Position numbers and translations under genes: made by a program. Shown in pieces: positions 8,381 to 16,905 of a stretch of DNA of 35,634 nt. The notes below the pieces were generated by a model. The model did not search any database, was not told the DNA's origin, and worked only from the letters and a program-made list of their open reading frames with translations. Numbering within the stretch: the first letter of the stretch is position 1; each line of letters starts with the position of its first letter. Origin of the DNA: Sulfurimonas sp. (GTDB lineage: Bacteria; Campylobacterota; Campylobacteria; Campylobacterales; Sulfurimonadaceae); assembly GCA_026988245.1 (NCBI GenBank), contig JALSLR010000095.1, positions 1 through 35,634 of the forward strand, in the 5' to 3' direction.

Positions 8381-10959
8381 GATGTAAATGCACCGTTTCC
8401 AGCAAACACCCCTTTCTTGGGACCACTTTTACCACAACATTGTTTATATTTTTTTCCACTTCCACACGGGCATGGACCATTTTTAGATGGCTTAGAAGGA
8501 GAGTTGGTTTTATCGCTACTCAGCTTCATTGCTTCAGCATCAACTCTTCTTTGGAGTTCAAGTTGCTGTGCCATTCTTTGAGCTTCTTCATCAGGTGCTT
8601 CCATTTTAAATTGAATAATTTGAAGTGTTTTAATGGTATTAAATTTAATATCACTTATTAGCTCAGTAAAGAGATTAAAGCTTTCTTTTTTGTACTCAAC
8701 CAAAGGATCTTTTTGATTATATGCACGCAAACGAATTCCTGTTTTCATATTATCCATCGCATAAAGATGCTCTCGCCAAGCTGAATCTAACTCTTTAAGA
8801 TAAAGTTCACGTGCTACTTCACTTTGAATATTTTCATCGAGAACAGCCATTTTTTTGTCATAAGAATCTTTCACAAGTTTATTTATATTTTCAAATAATA
8901 CTTCATATTCTAAAGATATTAATACTTCTGGATCAATTTCTAAATTCATATCTTCTTTTAGGTGTTTAACTATAGCTTCTAAATTAAAATCTTCTTTTGC
9001 ACCACCATCATAAATACCATTTTCTTGCAATAAATGTAAAAGATACTCTTCTCTGATTTCATCTATTTTAGCAAAAATATCATATTCAACATCTAAAAGT
9101 TGGTTTCTAAATTTATATACTATTTTTCTTTGTTCATTAGCTACATCATCATACTCAACAATCTGTTTTCTACCTTCATAGTGCATATTTTCAACTTTTT
9201 TCTGAGCTTTTTCTACCGCACGTGTTACCATTTTTGATTCTATATATTCACCATCTTCTACACCAAGTCTTTCCATGATAGACTTAATCTTATCACTTCC
9301 AAATATACGAAGTAGATTATCTTCTAATGAAAGATAAAACTGAGTAGAACCAGCATCACCTTGACGACCCGAACGTCCGCGAAGTTGATTATCTATTCGT
9401 CTATTTTCATGTCTTTCTGTTCCAACTATATAAAGACCTCCAAGATTCCTAACTTCATCATTCACTTTAATATCAACACCACGCCCTGCCATGTTAGTAG
9501 CTATAGTAACAGCACCTCTAGCACCAGCATTCTTAATAATTTCACCCTCTTGCTCATGATTTTTAGCATTTAAAACTGTATGCGCAATTTTTTCTTTTTT
9601 TAAAACATCGTGTAAAACTTCAGATTTTTCAATAGATGCTGTACCGATAAGAACAGGTTGACCAGTTTTAGAAAGTTCTTTTATCGTTGCTACAACTGCC
9701 TCAAATTTTTCTGTTTCTGTTTTATAAATAAGATCATTTAAATCTTTTCTAGTTATTGGAATATTTGTAGGGATAGATATTACATCCAATGCATAAATTT
9801 GAGCAAACTCTGTAGCTTCAGTTTCAGCTGTTCCTGTCATACCAGCCAGCTTATCATACATTCTAAAGTAATTTTGAAATGTTATATCGGCTAATGTTTG
9901 TGTTTCTTCTTTTATTTCTACTTTTTCTTTTGCCTCAAGGGCCTGATGAAGACCTTCACTAAATCTACGTCCTTCACTTAGGCGACCCGTAAATTCATCA
10001 ACAATAACAACTTCCCCATCATTAACTACATAGTCTACATCTTTCTCAAAAAGATAATTGGCTTTTAATGCTTGATCCAGTGCATGAGGAAGTGAAGCGT
10101 TCTCTGCACTATAAAGATTTTCAACTTTAAATAGTTCTTCTGCTTTTGTAATCCCCTCCTCTGTAATCAGTATAACTTTATCTTTTTCATCTACAGTAAA
10201 ATGCTTATCTTTTAGTAGTTTTTTTGCAATAGTATTTGCATCTGAATAATCTTGCATCGTTTTATTTGTAGGACCAGATATAATAAGTGGTGTTCTTGCT
10301 TCATCTATTAAAATTGAATCTACTTCATCAACAATTACAAAATTATGACCACGTTGAACCATTTGATCTTTTGAATAAGACATATTATCTCTCAGGTAGT
10401 CAAAGCCAAATTCATTATTGGTTCCATATGTAATATCTGCTGCATAAGCTTTTGCTTTAACACTAGCATCATGCATATCATCTAAAATTATTCCAACACT
10501 AAAGCCTAAAAATTCGTATAAAGGAGCCATTTCAGAACCATCGCGTTTGGCCAAATAATCATTTACTGTAACTAAATGGACCCCTTTTGAATTCATAGCG
10601 TTTAATACAATTGCAAGCGTTGCCACTAAAGTTTTACCCTCACCTGTTTTCATCTCAGCTATACGACCTTCATGCAAAGCCATACCACCTACAAGCTGGA
10701 CATCAAAATGCCTCATTCCTAGCGTTCTAATACTTGCTTCACGTGTAATAGCAAACGATTCTTCTAGTACTTCATCAAGAGTATTTTCACCATCCAAAAC
10801 ACTGTCTCTTAGTGCTGTGAATTTATCTTTAAGTTCTGTATCACTTAACTTTTTACAGTCAGCCTCTAGTGCATTAATATTATTAACTCTTTTAATATAT
10901 TTTTTTAATTCACGATCATTTGATGTTCCAAATATCTTACCCATTAATGCTTGTAGCAT
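8377..10959 (-). CDS. secA: Preprotein translocase ATPase SecA
   Basis: Motor ATPase that drives unfolded preproteins through SecYEG. The 860-residue product has Walker A (MKTGEGKT, near residue 105), the DEAD-box segment [16 protein letters not shown], a preprotein-binding region, [25 protein letters not shown], and [11 protein letters not shown]-terminal zinc-binding tail [13 protein letters not shown] follows, which binds SecB or phospholipid. I prefer ATG at 10959 over the TTG at 10965. AAGG lies about 7 nt before 10959 but directly abuts the TTG. It diverges from lolA and overlaps the downstream LolC/E-type permease by 4 bp. Confidence 0.97.
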   Translation of the reverse strand: MLQALMGKIFGTSNDRELKKYIKRVNNINALEADCKKLSDTELKDKFTALRDSVLDGENTLDEVLEESFAITREASIRTLGMRHFDVQLVGGMALHEGRIAEMKTGEGKTLVATLAIVLNAMNSKGVHLVTVNDYLAKRDGSEMAPLYEFLGFSVGIILDDMHDASVKAKAYAADITYGTNNEFGFDYLRDNMSYSKDQMVQRGHNFVIVDEVDSILIDEARTPLIISGPTNKTMQDYSDANTIAKKLLKDKHFTVDEKDKVILITEEGITKAEELFKVENLYSAENASLPHALDQALKANYLFEKDVDYVVNDGEVVIVDEFTGRLSEGRRFSEGLHQALEAKEKVEIKEETQTLADITFQNYFRMYDKLAGMTGTAETEATEFAQIYALDVISIPTNIPITRKDLNDLIYKTETEKFEAVVATIKELSKTGQPVLIGTASIEKSEVLHDVLKKEKIAHTVLNAKNHEQEGEIIKNAGARGAVTIATNMAGRGVDIKVNDEVRNLGGLYIVGTERHENRRIDNQLRGRSGRQGDAGSTQFYLSLEDNLLRIFGSDKIKSIMERLGVEDGEYIESKMVTRAVEKAQKKVENMHYEGRKQIVEYDDVANEQRKIVYKFRNQLLDVEYDIFAKIDEIREEYLLHLLQENGIYDGGAKEDFNLEAIVKHLKEDMNLEIDPEVLISLEYEVLFENINKLVKDSYDKKMAVLDENIQSEVARELYLKELDSAWREHLYAMDNMKTGIRLRAYNQKDPLVEYKKESFNLFTELISDIKFNTIKTLQIIQFKMEAPDEEAQRMAQQLELQRRVDAEAMKLSSDKTNSPSKPSKNGPCPCGSGKKYKQCCGKSGPKKGVFAGNGAFTS

Positions 10960-10968
10960 TCTCAACCT

Positions 10969-10984
10969 TATAGTAGCTACTATA
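10969..10984 (-). promoter_or_regulatory. 16-bp palindrome just upstream of the secA ribosome site
   Basis: TATAGTAGCTACTATA is a perfect palindrome ending 1 bp from the AAGG ribosome site of secA. With the -10 element at 10991-10996, transcription would start about at the upstream edge of the palindrome. It could therefore be a 5'-end hairpin (6-bp stem, AGCT loop) or an operator. Confidence 0.4.
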
Positions 10985-10990
10985 TAGTAA

Positions 10991-10996
10991 ATTATA
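10991..10996 (-). promoter_or_regulatory. Putative -10 element of secA
   Basis: TATAAT on the minus strand, about 32 bp upstream of the chosen secA ATG. The resulting leader of about 25 nt would contain the AAGG site. No convincing -35 box is visible, which is common in Campylobacterota sigma-70 promoters. Confidence 0.4.
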
Positions 10997-11078
10997 TAGT
11001 GCCTAGAAATTGCACTAATTTTATCATAGTATATATAATAAAAAGCATAAAGAACTTTTATATTAACAATGAATGCGA

Positions 11079-11084
11079 TATAAT
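11079..11084 (+). promoter_or_regulatory. Putative -10 element of lolA
   Basis: TATAAT preceded by TGCGA, 33 bp upstream of the lolA ATG. The predicted leader is about 26 nt. It lies in the roughly 150-bp region shared with the divergent secA promoter. Confidence 0.45.
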
Positions 11085-11117
11085 TTTTTTATAAATACTT
11101 AAATATAGAGATAATAA

Positions 11118-11633
11118 ATGAAAAAAATCACCCTTATTCTACTACTAAACTTATCAGTTTATGCCTCAATAAACACGATAACTTCTTTTGATGCTGATTT
11201 CATTCAAAAGATTACAGATGATAAAAATAAAATCTTATTGTATAAAGGGCACATAGTAGCTTCTAAGCCACAAAATGCTTTTTGGAAATACTCTTTCCCA
11301 ATTCAAAAAGATGTATATATCACTCGATTTGAAGTTACTATAGTTGAACCAGAAATTGAACAAGTCATTATTCGAAAAATAAGTAATGATTTTGATTTCT
11401 TCAAAATGATTAAAAATGCTAGAAAAATTAAAAAAAATATCTATCAAGCAAATTATAAAGATACAATCTTCACAATTTCGACAAAAAATTCATATATTGA
11501 CTCCATCTCTTATTTAGACAATTTTGAAAATATTGTAAAGATTGTTTTTTCTAATCAAAGACAGAATATAAAGATAGATAAAGAAGTTTATAAAGCTAAG
11601 TTTCCTCTAGATTATGATGTTATAAGAGATTAA
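11118..11633 (+). CDS. lolA: Outer-membrane lipoprotein carrier protein LolA
   Basis: Periplasmic chaperone that ferries lipoproteins from the Lol permease to the outer membrane. The 171 residues (about 200 in E. coli) start with a short Sec signal peptide, MKKITLILLLNLSVYA, with cleavage likely after VYA. The LolA core follows: SFDADFIQKITDDKNKILLY, GHIVASKPQNAFWKYSFPIQ and KDVYI match the family pattern of aromatic and basic positions. Head-to-head with secA, whose operon also holds the LolC/E-like permease, so the export motor and both Lol components share a locus. Its stop codon lies in the left arm of a strong terminator. Confidence 0.88.
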   Translation: MKKITLILLLNLSVYASINTITSFDADFIQKITDDKNKILLYKGHIVASKPQNAFWKYSFPIQKDVYITRFEVTIVEPEIEQVIIRKISNDFDFFKMIKNARKIKKNIYQANYKDTIFTISTKNSYIDSISYLDNFENIVKIVFSNQRQNIKIDKEVYKAKFPLDYDVIRD

Positions 11634-11654
11634 AAGAGCAAAAGCTCTTTTAAT
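11629..11654. terminator. Bidirectional terminator between lolA and acnB
   Basis: Perfect 11-bp inverted repeat ATTAAAAGAGC/GCTCTTTTAAT with an AAAA loop, overlapping the lolA stop codon and touching the acnB stop codon. T-rich sequence follows on both strands, so it can serve both convergent genes. Confidence 0.75.
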
Positions 11655-14221
11655 TATTTAATCATTGCAGTAAGTTCATCTTGAGTGATTTTATTAAAAT
11701 TGAGATATTTATAAATTTCATCAGTCATTTCTGGTTTGATTTTATTTTCAACTATTTTTAAATACTCATCAGCAGTTGGTAGAGCGCCTTTTAGAGCTAC
11801 TACAGCCGAAAGCTCAGCACTTCCAAGGTAAACTTGAGAACCTTTTCCTAGTCTATTATCAAAGTTTCTAGTTGATGTTGAGAAAACCCAAGCATTTTGA
11901 GCAACTGATGCTTGATTACCCATGCATAAAGAACAACCAGGAATCTCCGTACGAGCTCCAGCCATACCAAATATAGAATAATAACCCTCTTCTTGGAGAG
12001 TTTTTTCATCCATTTTTGTTGGTGGACATATCCAGAGTTTATTTGCAACGGGGCCCTCACCTTTTAAAATTTCGCCAGCTGCACGGAAAAGTCCTATATT
12101 TGTCATACATGAACCAACAAACACTTCATCAATCTCAGTACGCATACCAGATTCATGAATTTCAGTTAGTGTTTTAACATCATCTGGATCGTTAGGACAA
12201 GCCAAGATAGGCTCTTTAATTTGATCCATGTCTATCTCTATAATTGCTGCATACTCAGCGTCTTTATCTGCTTCCATCAGTTCAGGATCAGCAATCCATG
12301 CTTTCATTTTATCGGCACGTCTTTGTAATGTAGCTGCATCTTCATATCCTTGCGCTATAAGCTCTTCAATAAGAACGATATTAGAGTTTAAGTATTCGAT
12401 AATAGGCTCTTTATTGAGCTTCACAGTACAAGCCGCAGCTGAGCGTTCTGCTGATGCATCACTCAACTCAAATGCTTGCTCACACTTAAGATTTTCTAGA
12501 CCTTCTATCTCAAGAACCCTACCACCGAAGATATTTTTCTTACCAGCTTTTTCAACTGTAAGCAAACCATCTTTAATAGCTTGATGAGGAATGGCATTTA
12601 CCATGTCGCGAAGAGTAATACCTGGTTGCATACTACCTTTAAATCTTACAAGTACAGACTCTGGCATAGTAAGTGGCATCATACCCGTTACACCAGCAAA
12701 CGCAACAAGTCCTGAACCAGCAGGAAAGGAGATACCAATTGGAAAACGAGTATGACTATCTGCACCAGTCCCTACAGTATCAGGAAGGCAAAGTCTATTT
12801 AACCATGAGTGAATTACACCATCACCTGGGCGAAGAATAAAACCTTTTCTTGAAGTCCAAAATTCTGGAAGAGTATGCTGTAGTTTAATATCTGCAGGTT
12901 TAGGATAAGCGGCTGTATGACAAAATGATTGCATAGTCATATCAGCACCAAAGTTAAGTGCAGCTAATTCTTTTACTTCATCTCTTGTCATTGGTCCTGT
13001 TGTGTCTTGAGAACCAACAGTGGTTGCAATAGGCTCACAGTATACACCTGGCTTAACGCCATCGATACCACAAGCTTTACCAACCATTTTTTGAGCTAAA
13101 GTGTAACCTTTTCCATTATCAGCAGGTTGCGATGGAGTCATAAAAATATTACCAGCATCCATACCTAAAGCTTCTCTAGCTTTTGCAGTTAATCCCTTAC
13201 CAATAATAAGTGGGATACGTCCCCCTGCTCTCATCTCATCAGGAAGTGTATTTGGTGAAATTTCATATGTAGAAACTACTTTGCCGTTTTTCTCAATAGT
13301 CCCGTCAAAAGGTTTCACAGTAATAACATCACCAGTATTCAACTCTTTAGTAGGAGCTTGAATTGGAATACATCCTGAATCTTCTGCAGTATTAAAGAAA
13401 ATCGGAGCAATAATATCACCAATTACGATACCACCAGTTCTCTTATTCGGAATACCTGGAATATCTTTACCCATATGCCATTGAACAGAATTAATTCCTG
13501 ATTTTCTTGAGCTTCCAGTACCAACAACATCACCAACATAAGCAAGAGGATAACCTTTTGCTTTAAGCTCCTTCATTGTATCAAGCGGATTATCCATTCT
13601 GTTTATTAAAAACGAATTAGCATGAACTGGGATATCTGCACGAGTAAATGCTTCTGATGCAGGAGATAAATCATCAGTATTAGTTTCACCTGGAATCTTG
13701 TATACCGTAACTGTGATTTCTTTATCCATTTCTGGTTTATTTGTAAACCACTCACCATTTGCCCAAGATTCTATTATCTCTTTAGCTTTAGTATTTCCAG
13801 CATCCATTAGTGCTTTTACATCATTAAATGAATCATATACTAAGATAGTATTTTTTAGTTGCTCTGCAGCAGCATCAGCAATAGCACCATCAATCTTCAG
13901 CGCTTCTACTAATGGAGTAACATTAAAACCACCAAGCATAAGACCTAGTATTTCACATGCTTTAACTGCATCTATAGCATCGCAGCTAACTTTTCCTTGA
14001 ACTACATCGTTTAAAAATGCAGCTTTTACATATGCAGCGTCATCAACACCAGCTGGAATTTTATTTATAAATATATCCATCGCATAATCTTGTTGTGAAA
14101 TTGGAGATACTTTCAATATTTCTACAAGTTCTGCTGTTTGTTCAGCAGTAAGTGCTAGTGGTGGTACACCAAGAGTTGCTCTTTCTTCTGTGTGTGCTTT
14201 ATAGTCATCTAAGAATGCCAT
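11654..14221 (-). CDS. acnB: Aconitate hydratase B
   Basis: Aconitase B, interconverting citrate and isocitrate through cis-aconitate, feeding the TCA cycle (forward or reverse). The 855 residues match AcnB and its characteristic order: an N-terminal HEAT-like helical domain (about 1-160), then the swivel domain ([20 protein letters not shown], about 235-255), then the catalytic domains. Cys residues for the 4Fe-4S cluster are seen in GSCMTNIG and CSLCMGNQ near the C-terminus. The ATG at 14221 has GGAAG 5 nt upstream. Probably monocistronic, bounded by its own promoter and the shared terminator. In many bacteria apo-AcnB also binds mRNA; nothing here tests that. Confidence 0.96.
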   Translation of the reverse strand: MAFLDDYKAHTEERATLGVPPLALTAEQTAELVEILKVSPISQQDYAMDIFINKIPAGVDDAAYVKAAFLNDVVQGKVSCDAIDAVKACEILGLMLGGFNVTPLVEALKIDGAIADAAAEQLKNTILVYDSFNDVKALMDAGNTKAKEIIESWANGEWFTNKPEMDKEITVTVYKIPGETNTDDLSPASEAFTRADIPVHANSFLINRMDNPLDTMKELKAKGYPLAYVGDVVGTGSSRKSGINSVQWHMGKDIPGIPNKRTGGIVIGDIIAPIFFNTAEDSGCIPIQAPTKELNTGDVITVKPFDGTIEKNGKVVSTYEISPNTLPDEMRAGGRIPLIIGKGLTAKAREALGMDAGNIFMTPSQPADNGKGYTLAQKMVGKACGIDGVKPGVYCEPIATTVGSQDTTGPMTRDEVKELAALNFGADMTMQSFCHTAAYPKPADIKLQHTLPEFWTSRKGFILRPGDGVIHSWLNRLCLPDTVGTGADSHTRFPIGISFPAGSGLVAFAGVTGMMPLTMPESVLVRFKGSMQPGITLRDMVNAIPHQAIKDGLLTVEKAGKKNIFGGRVLEIEGLENLKCEQAFELSDASAERSAAACTVKLNKEPIIEYLNSNIVLIEELIAQGYEDAATLQRRADKMKAWIADPELMEADKDAEYAAIIEIDMDQIKEPILACPNDPDDVKTLTEIHESGMRTEIDEVFVGSCMTNIGLFRAAGEILKGEGPVANKLWICPPTKMDEKTLQEEGYYSIFGMAGARTEIPGCSLCMGNQASVAQNAWVFSTSTRNFDNRLGKGSQVYLGSAELSAVVALKGALPTADEYLKIVENKIKPEMTDEIYKYLNFNKITQDELTAMIK

Positions 14222-14249
14222 TGATCTTCCTATGTTTTAAATTTAAGAG

Positions 14250-14255
14250 ATTATA
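14250..14255 (-). promoter_or_regulatory. Putative -10 element of acnB
   Basis: TATAAT on the minus strand, 28 bp upstream of the acnB ATG, behind a long T-rich stretch. The predicted leader is about 22 nt and includes GGAAG. The rest of the 122-bp gap to the next gene shows nothing else clear. Confidence 0.45.
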
Positions 14256-14343
14256 TCTAAATAAAAAATACAGAATAAAAATATGTTACAAATATAAACA
14301 CTAAAAAAAGCTAATTTTTACAATATGAGTAAAAAAGAAACAC

Positions 14344-14739
14344 CTAAAGAGATCTAGATAAGACCTCTGCATCTATTAGGTCTTTTTGATTTCCTCTATA
14401 GTTGTTTTTAAGCCACAGGAGGTAAGAATCATCGAGGTCTGAAAAGCCCATTCCCTTATATTGTCCAAAACTAATTCTTGGAACTGCTTTTACATATGTT
14501 ATGTTTTCTTGACATTTGCATCTAATACCAAGCAATTTAACGAGCTTTTCAAATTCATAAAACTCTATATTTTTTTGAATTTCAAAGCTATAACTAGAAA
14601 AATCAAAAACACCATTTCTTTGACTTACGAATAATTCCAACTCTTTAATTTGTGCAACATCTAGTTTTTCCAGATTAAGGATATCTACTTTAAAGGCTTT
14701 TATTTGTTTTGTAAAAACAAGTCTTGCTTCAATACTCAA
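14344..14739 (-). CDS. Small protein with ExoX-C/DUF3820-like tail
   Basis: 131 residues, function unknown. The last 45 or so resemble the ExoX C-terminal/DUF3820 module: SFGQYKGMGFSDL followed by DDSYLLWLKNNYRG, compared with the family pattern FGKYKG...DxxYLxWL. The N-terminal 85 residues match nothing I recognise; they hold a CKC motif (RCKCQEN) and no membrane segment. It starts with TTG at 14739 inside TTGA, overlapping the ftsK stop by 4 bp, so it is probably translated by ribosomes finishing ftsK. The module occurs in some DNA-processing enzymes, and the coupling to a chromosome translocase makes a DNA-related role plausible but unproven. Confidence 0.6.
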   Translation of the reverse strand: MSIEARLVFTKQIKAFKVDILNLEKLDVAQIKELELFVSQRNGVFDFSSYSFEIQKNIEFYEFEKLVKLLGIRCKCQENITYVKAVPRISFGQYKGMGFSDLDDSYLLWLKNNYRGNQKDLIDAEVLSRSL

Positions 14740-16856
14740 ATAATCTCTCTTACACCCTTGGCATTTGCAGATGAGAGGATGCCTTCTCTCTCTAGTTGCT
14801 CTATTATTCTAGCTGAACGGTTATATCCAATTTGAAGTTTTCTTTGTAAATAGGAGATAGATGTTTTTCTATCACTAATAATGACATTTTTAGCATCTTC
14901 ATAAAGTTCATCAAGTTCCTCAAAAGAATCTCTAGAACCTAATGTATTTTCAATGCTATCTTCAATTAAAAAACTTTTATCATAATTGGCTTCTCTTTGA
15001 GATTTAATAAAATTAACTATTTTCTCTATCTCTTCTTCTGTACTCCACGGAGCATGCAGCCTAACAAGTCCAGTGGCACCAGGGGGAGTAAAAAGCATAT
15101 CTCCTCGTCCAAGTAAAGACTCTGCACCCATTTGATCAAGTATGATTTTAGAATCAACTTTTTGCCCTACTCTATAAGAGATTCGAGATGGTAAGTTAGC
15201 TTTTATAAGTCCAGTAACTACATCTACCGAAGGTCTTTGAGTCGCTACGATAAGATGTATACCTGAGGCTCTAGCCATTTGTGCTAATCTACCAATGGAG
15301 TGCTCAACCTCTTTTCCACTTGTCATCATTAAATCAGCCAACTCATCTATTATTACAACTATATATGGAAAATGTTCGCCACCAATTTTTTTTACTTTTT
15401 CATTATAGTTTTCTATATTCTTAGTTCTAGTTTCAGCCATCATTTCATAACGGCGTTCCATCTCTGTAACCATATTATTAAGCGCAACTATCGCTTGCTT
15501 TGGTTTCGTAATCACAGGGGTTAAAAGATGAGGAATATCATTATAAATAGAAAATTCTAACATTTTTGGATCTATCATCAAGAGTCGTAATTGGTCAGGC
15601 GAGTTTTTGTAAAGCAATGAAAGTATCATCGCATTGATTCCAACACTTTTACCACTTCCTGTTGTCCCCGCAATAAGTAAATGTGGTAATTTTTTTAAAT
15701 CAGTTATAAAAGGCTTCCCGACAATATCCTTTCCTAGTGCAATGGTTAAAGGAGATACTGAATCTTTAAAAAGTTTATCATCCAATAAATCACGTATATA
15801 TATAGTATCAAATGATTCATTTGGTATTTCTATTCCTACGACATCTTTCCCAGGAATTGGCGCTTGAATACGAATAGTTTCAGCAGAAAGAGCCATCGCC
15901 AAGTCATCTTGTAAATTAAGTATTTTACTCACCTTTACATTCGCTGCAGGTTTAAATTCAAATGTAGAAACAACAGGACCAGCATATGTACGAACCACAT
16001 CTCCCTCTATTTTAAAGTGTGCTAATTTTTCTATAAGATATTGAATTTTCTCATCAAGCTCACTCTCATCAATATTTTTCGTTTTCTTTGTATTTTTTTG
16101 TAAAAACTCTATTTTAGGAAGTGTAAAATTTTTTGGTTTTTCTGTCTTTCCTGTTTCTATAGTTGCTAAAAGCTTTGCGTTTTCTTCTAGTTCTTCTACA
16201 ACAACAGAATTTTTTTCTTCTTTGATTTTTGAAACTATTTTCAATATATTATTTGGTTTTTCTATTTTTTTATCTAGAGAAATATCATCTTCTACATCAT
16301 CTATTCTTCTTAAGTACGCTGGCTTATCTATTTCTAGTTCGAATTCTTCTTTATTTTCTTCTTCAAATACCTCTATTGGTGTTTTAGGAGACATTGGTTT
16401 TCTTTTGAAAAACATAGTTTGTAAAATTAAAAAAAGTTCAGCTATATTTTTATCTAAAATAATTATAATTGAAACAAGTGTTATAATGAGCCAGAAAACC
16501 CAAAGTCCAAATACTCCGATATAGGGCTGAAGATAATCTGCAAAATCTGATGCAAAACTACCTCTAAAGGTATTATCCACAAGCATAGATTGAAGAAGAA
16601 GTAAAGAAAAGAAAAAGAGCATAGAAGATATCACTACGCCATACTTCTCCATATCAAAGTTTGTTTTTTTATAAAATTTATACAAAGGATGCATTAATAC
16701 AAAAAGGTATACATAAGATAAGTAGCCAAAAAGTTGTTGATTATAGATGGCAAACTTAGTTCCATAACTTCCCATAAGTGCGATATCACCAAAAATAGTA
16801 GCAAATCCAAGATAAACAAGTACCCCAAATATTAGTATAGAGAGAGCTTCTTTCAA
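14736..16856 (-). CDS. ftsK: DNA translocase FtsK/SpoIIIE
   Basis: Septum-anchored DNA pump that clears chromosome termini during division. The 706 residues show three or four N-terminal membrane segments (between about 5 and 148), a charged linker (about 150-265), and an alpha/beta motor. Walker A is GTTGSGKS at 397-404 and Walker B is YIVVIIDELADLMM. The C-terminal winged-helix gamma domain (SISYLQRKLQIGYNRSARII onward) reads orientation sequences. The linker is short compared with E. coli FtsK, as usual outside the enterics. The start is TTG at 16856 with AGGA 9 nt upstream; no better start is visible. The AGGA lies in the 3' arm of a 10-bp inverted repeat. Confidence 0.95.
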   Translation of the reverse strand: MKEALSILIFGVLVYLGFATIFGDIALMGSYGTKFAIYNQQLFGYLSYVYLFVLMHPLYKFYKKTNFDMEKYGVVISSMLFFFSLLLLQSMLVDNTFRGSFASDFADYLQPYIGVFGLWVFWLIITLVSIIIILDKNIAELFLILQTMFFKRKPMSPKTPIEVFEEENKEEFELEIDKPAYLRRIDDVEDDISLDKKIEKPNNILKIVSKIKEEKNSVVVEELEENAKLLATIETGKTEKPKNFTLPKIEFLQKNTKKTKNIDESELDEKIQYLIEKLAHFKIEGDVVRTYAGPVVSTFEFKPAANVKVSKILNLQDDLAMALSAETIRIQAPIPGKDVVGIEIPNESFDTIYIRDLLDDKLFKDSVSPLTIALGKDIVGKPFITDLKKLPHLLIAGTTGSGKSVGINAMILSLLYKNSPDQLRLLMIDPKMLEFSIYNDIPHLLTPVITKPKQAIVALNNMVTEMERRYEMMAETRTKNIENYNEKVKKIGGEHFPYIVVIIDELADLMMTSGKEVEHSIGRLAQMARASGIHLIVATQRPSVDVVTGLIKANLPSRISYRVGQKVDSKIILDQMGAESLLGRGDMLFTPPGATGLVRLHAPWSTEEEIEKIVNFIKSQREANYDKSFLIEDSIENTLGSRDSFEELDELYEDAKNVIISDRKTSISYLQRKLQIGYNRSARIIEQLEREGILSSANAKGVREII

Positions 16857-16864
16857 ACTATATG

Positions 16865-16895
16865 TTCCTTTAATAATATCAAATAATTAAAGGAA
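16865..16895 (-). promoter_or_regulatory. Inverted repeat covering the ftsK ribosome site
   Basis: TTCCTTTAAT and ATTAAAGGAA form a perfect 10-bp stem with an 11-nt loop between flgL and ftsK. On the ftsK strand the 3' arm contains AGGA, the only plausible Shine-Dalgarno. There is no T-run after it, so it does not look like a terminator for flgL. Confidence 0.5.
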
Positions 16896-16900
16896 TTATA
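16895..16900 (-). promoter_or_regulatory. Putative -10 element of ftsK
   Basis: TATAAT on the minus strand, 39 bp upstream of the TTG start and touching the upstream arm of the inverted repeat. A transcript starting about 7 bp on would lack most of that arm. Confidence 0.35.
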
Positions 16901-16905
16901 GCTTA

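Noticed and set aside
12228..14000. Plus-strand open frames of 118 and 100 codons inside acnB (12228-12584 and 13698-14000)
   Set aside because: Antisense shadows rich in Ser, Ala and Ile, caused by acnB codon use; no ribosome site or recognisable domain.
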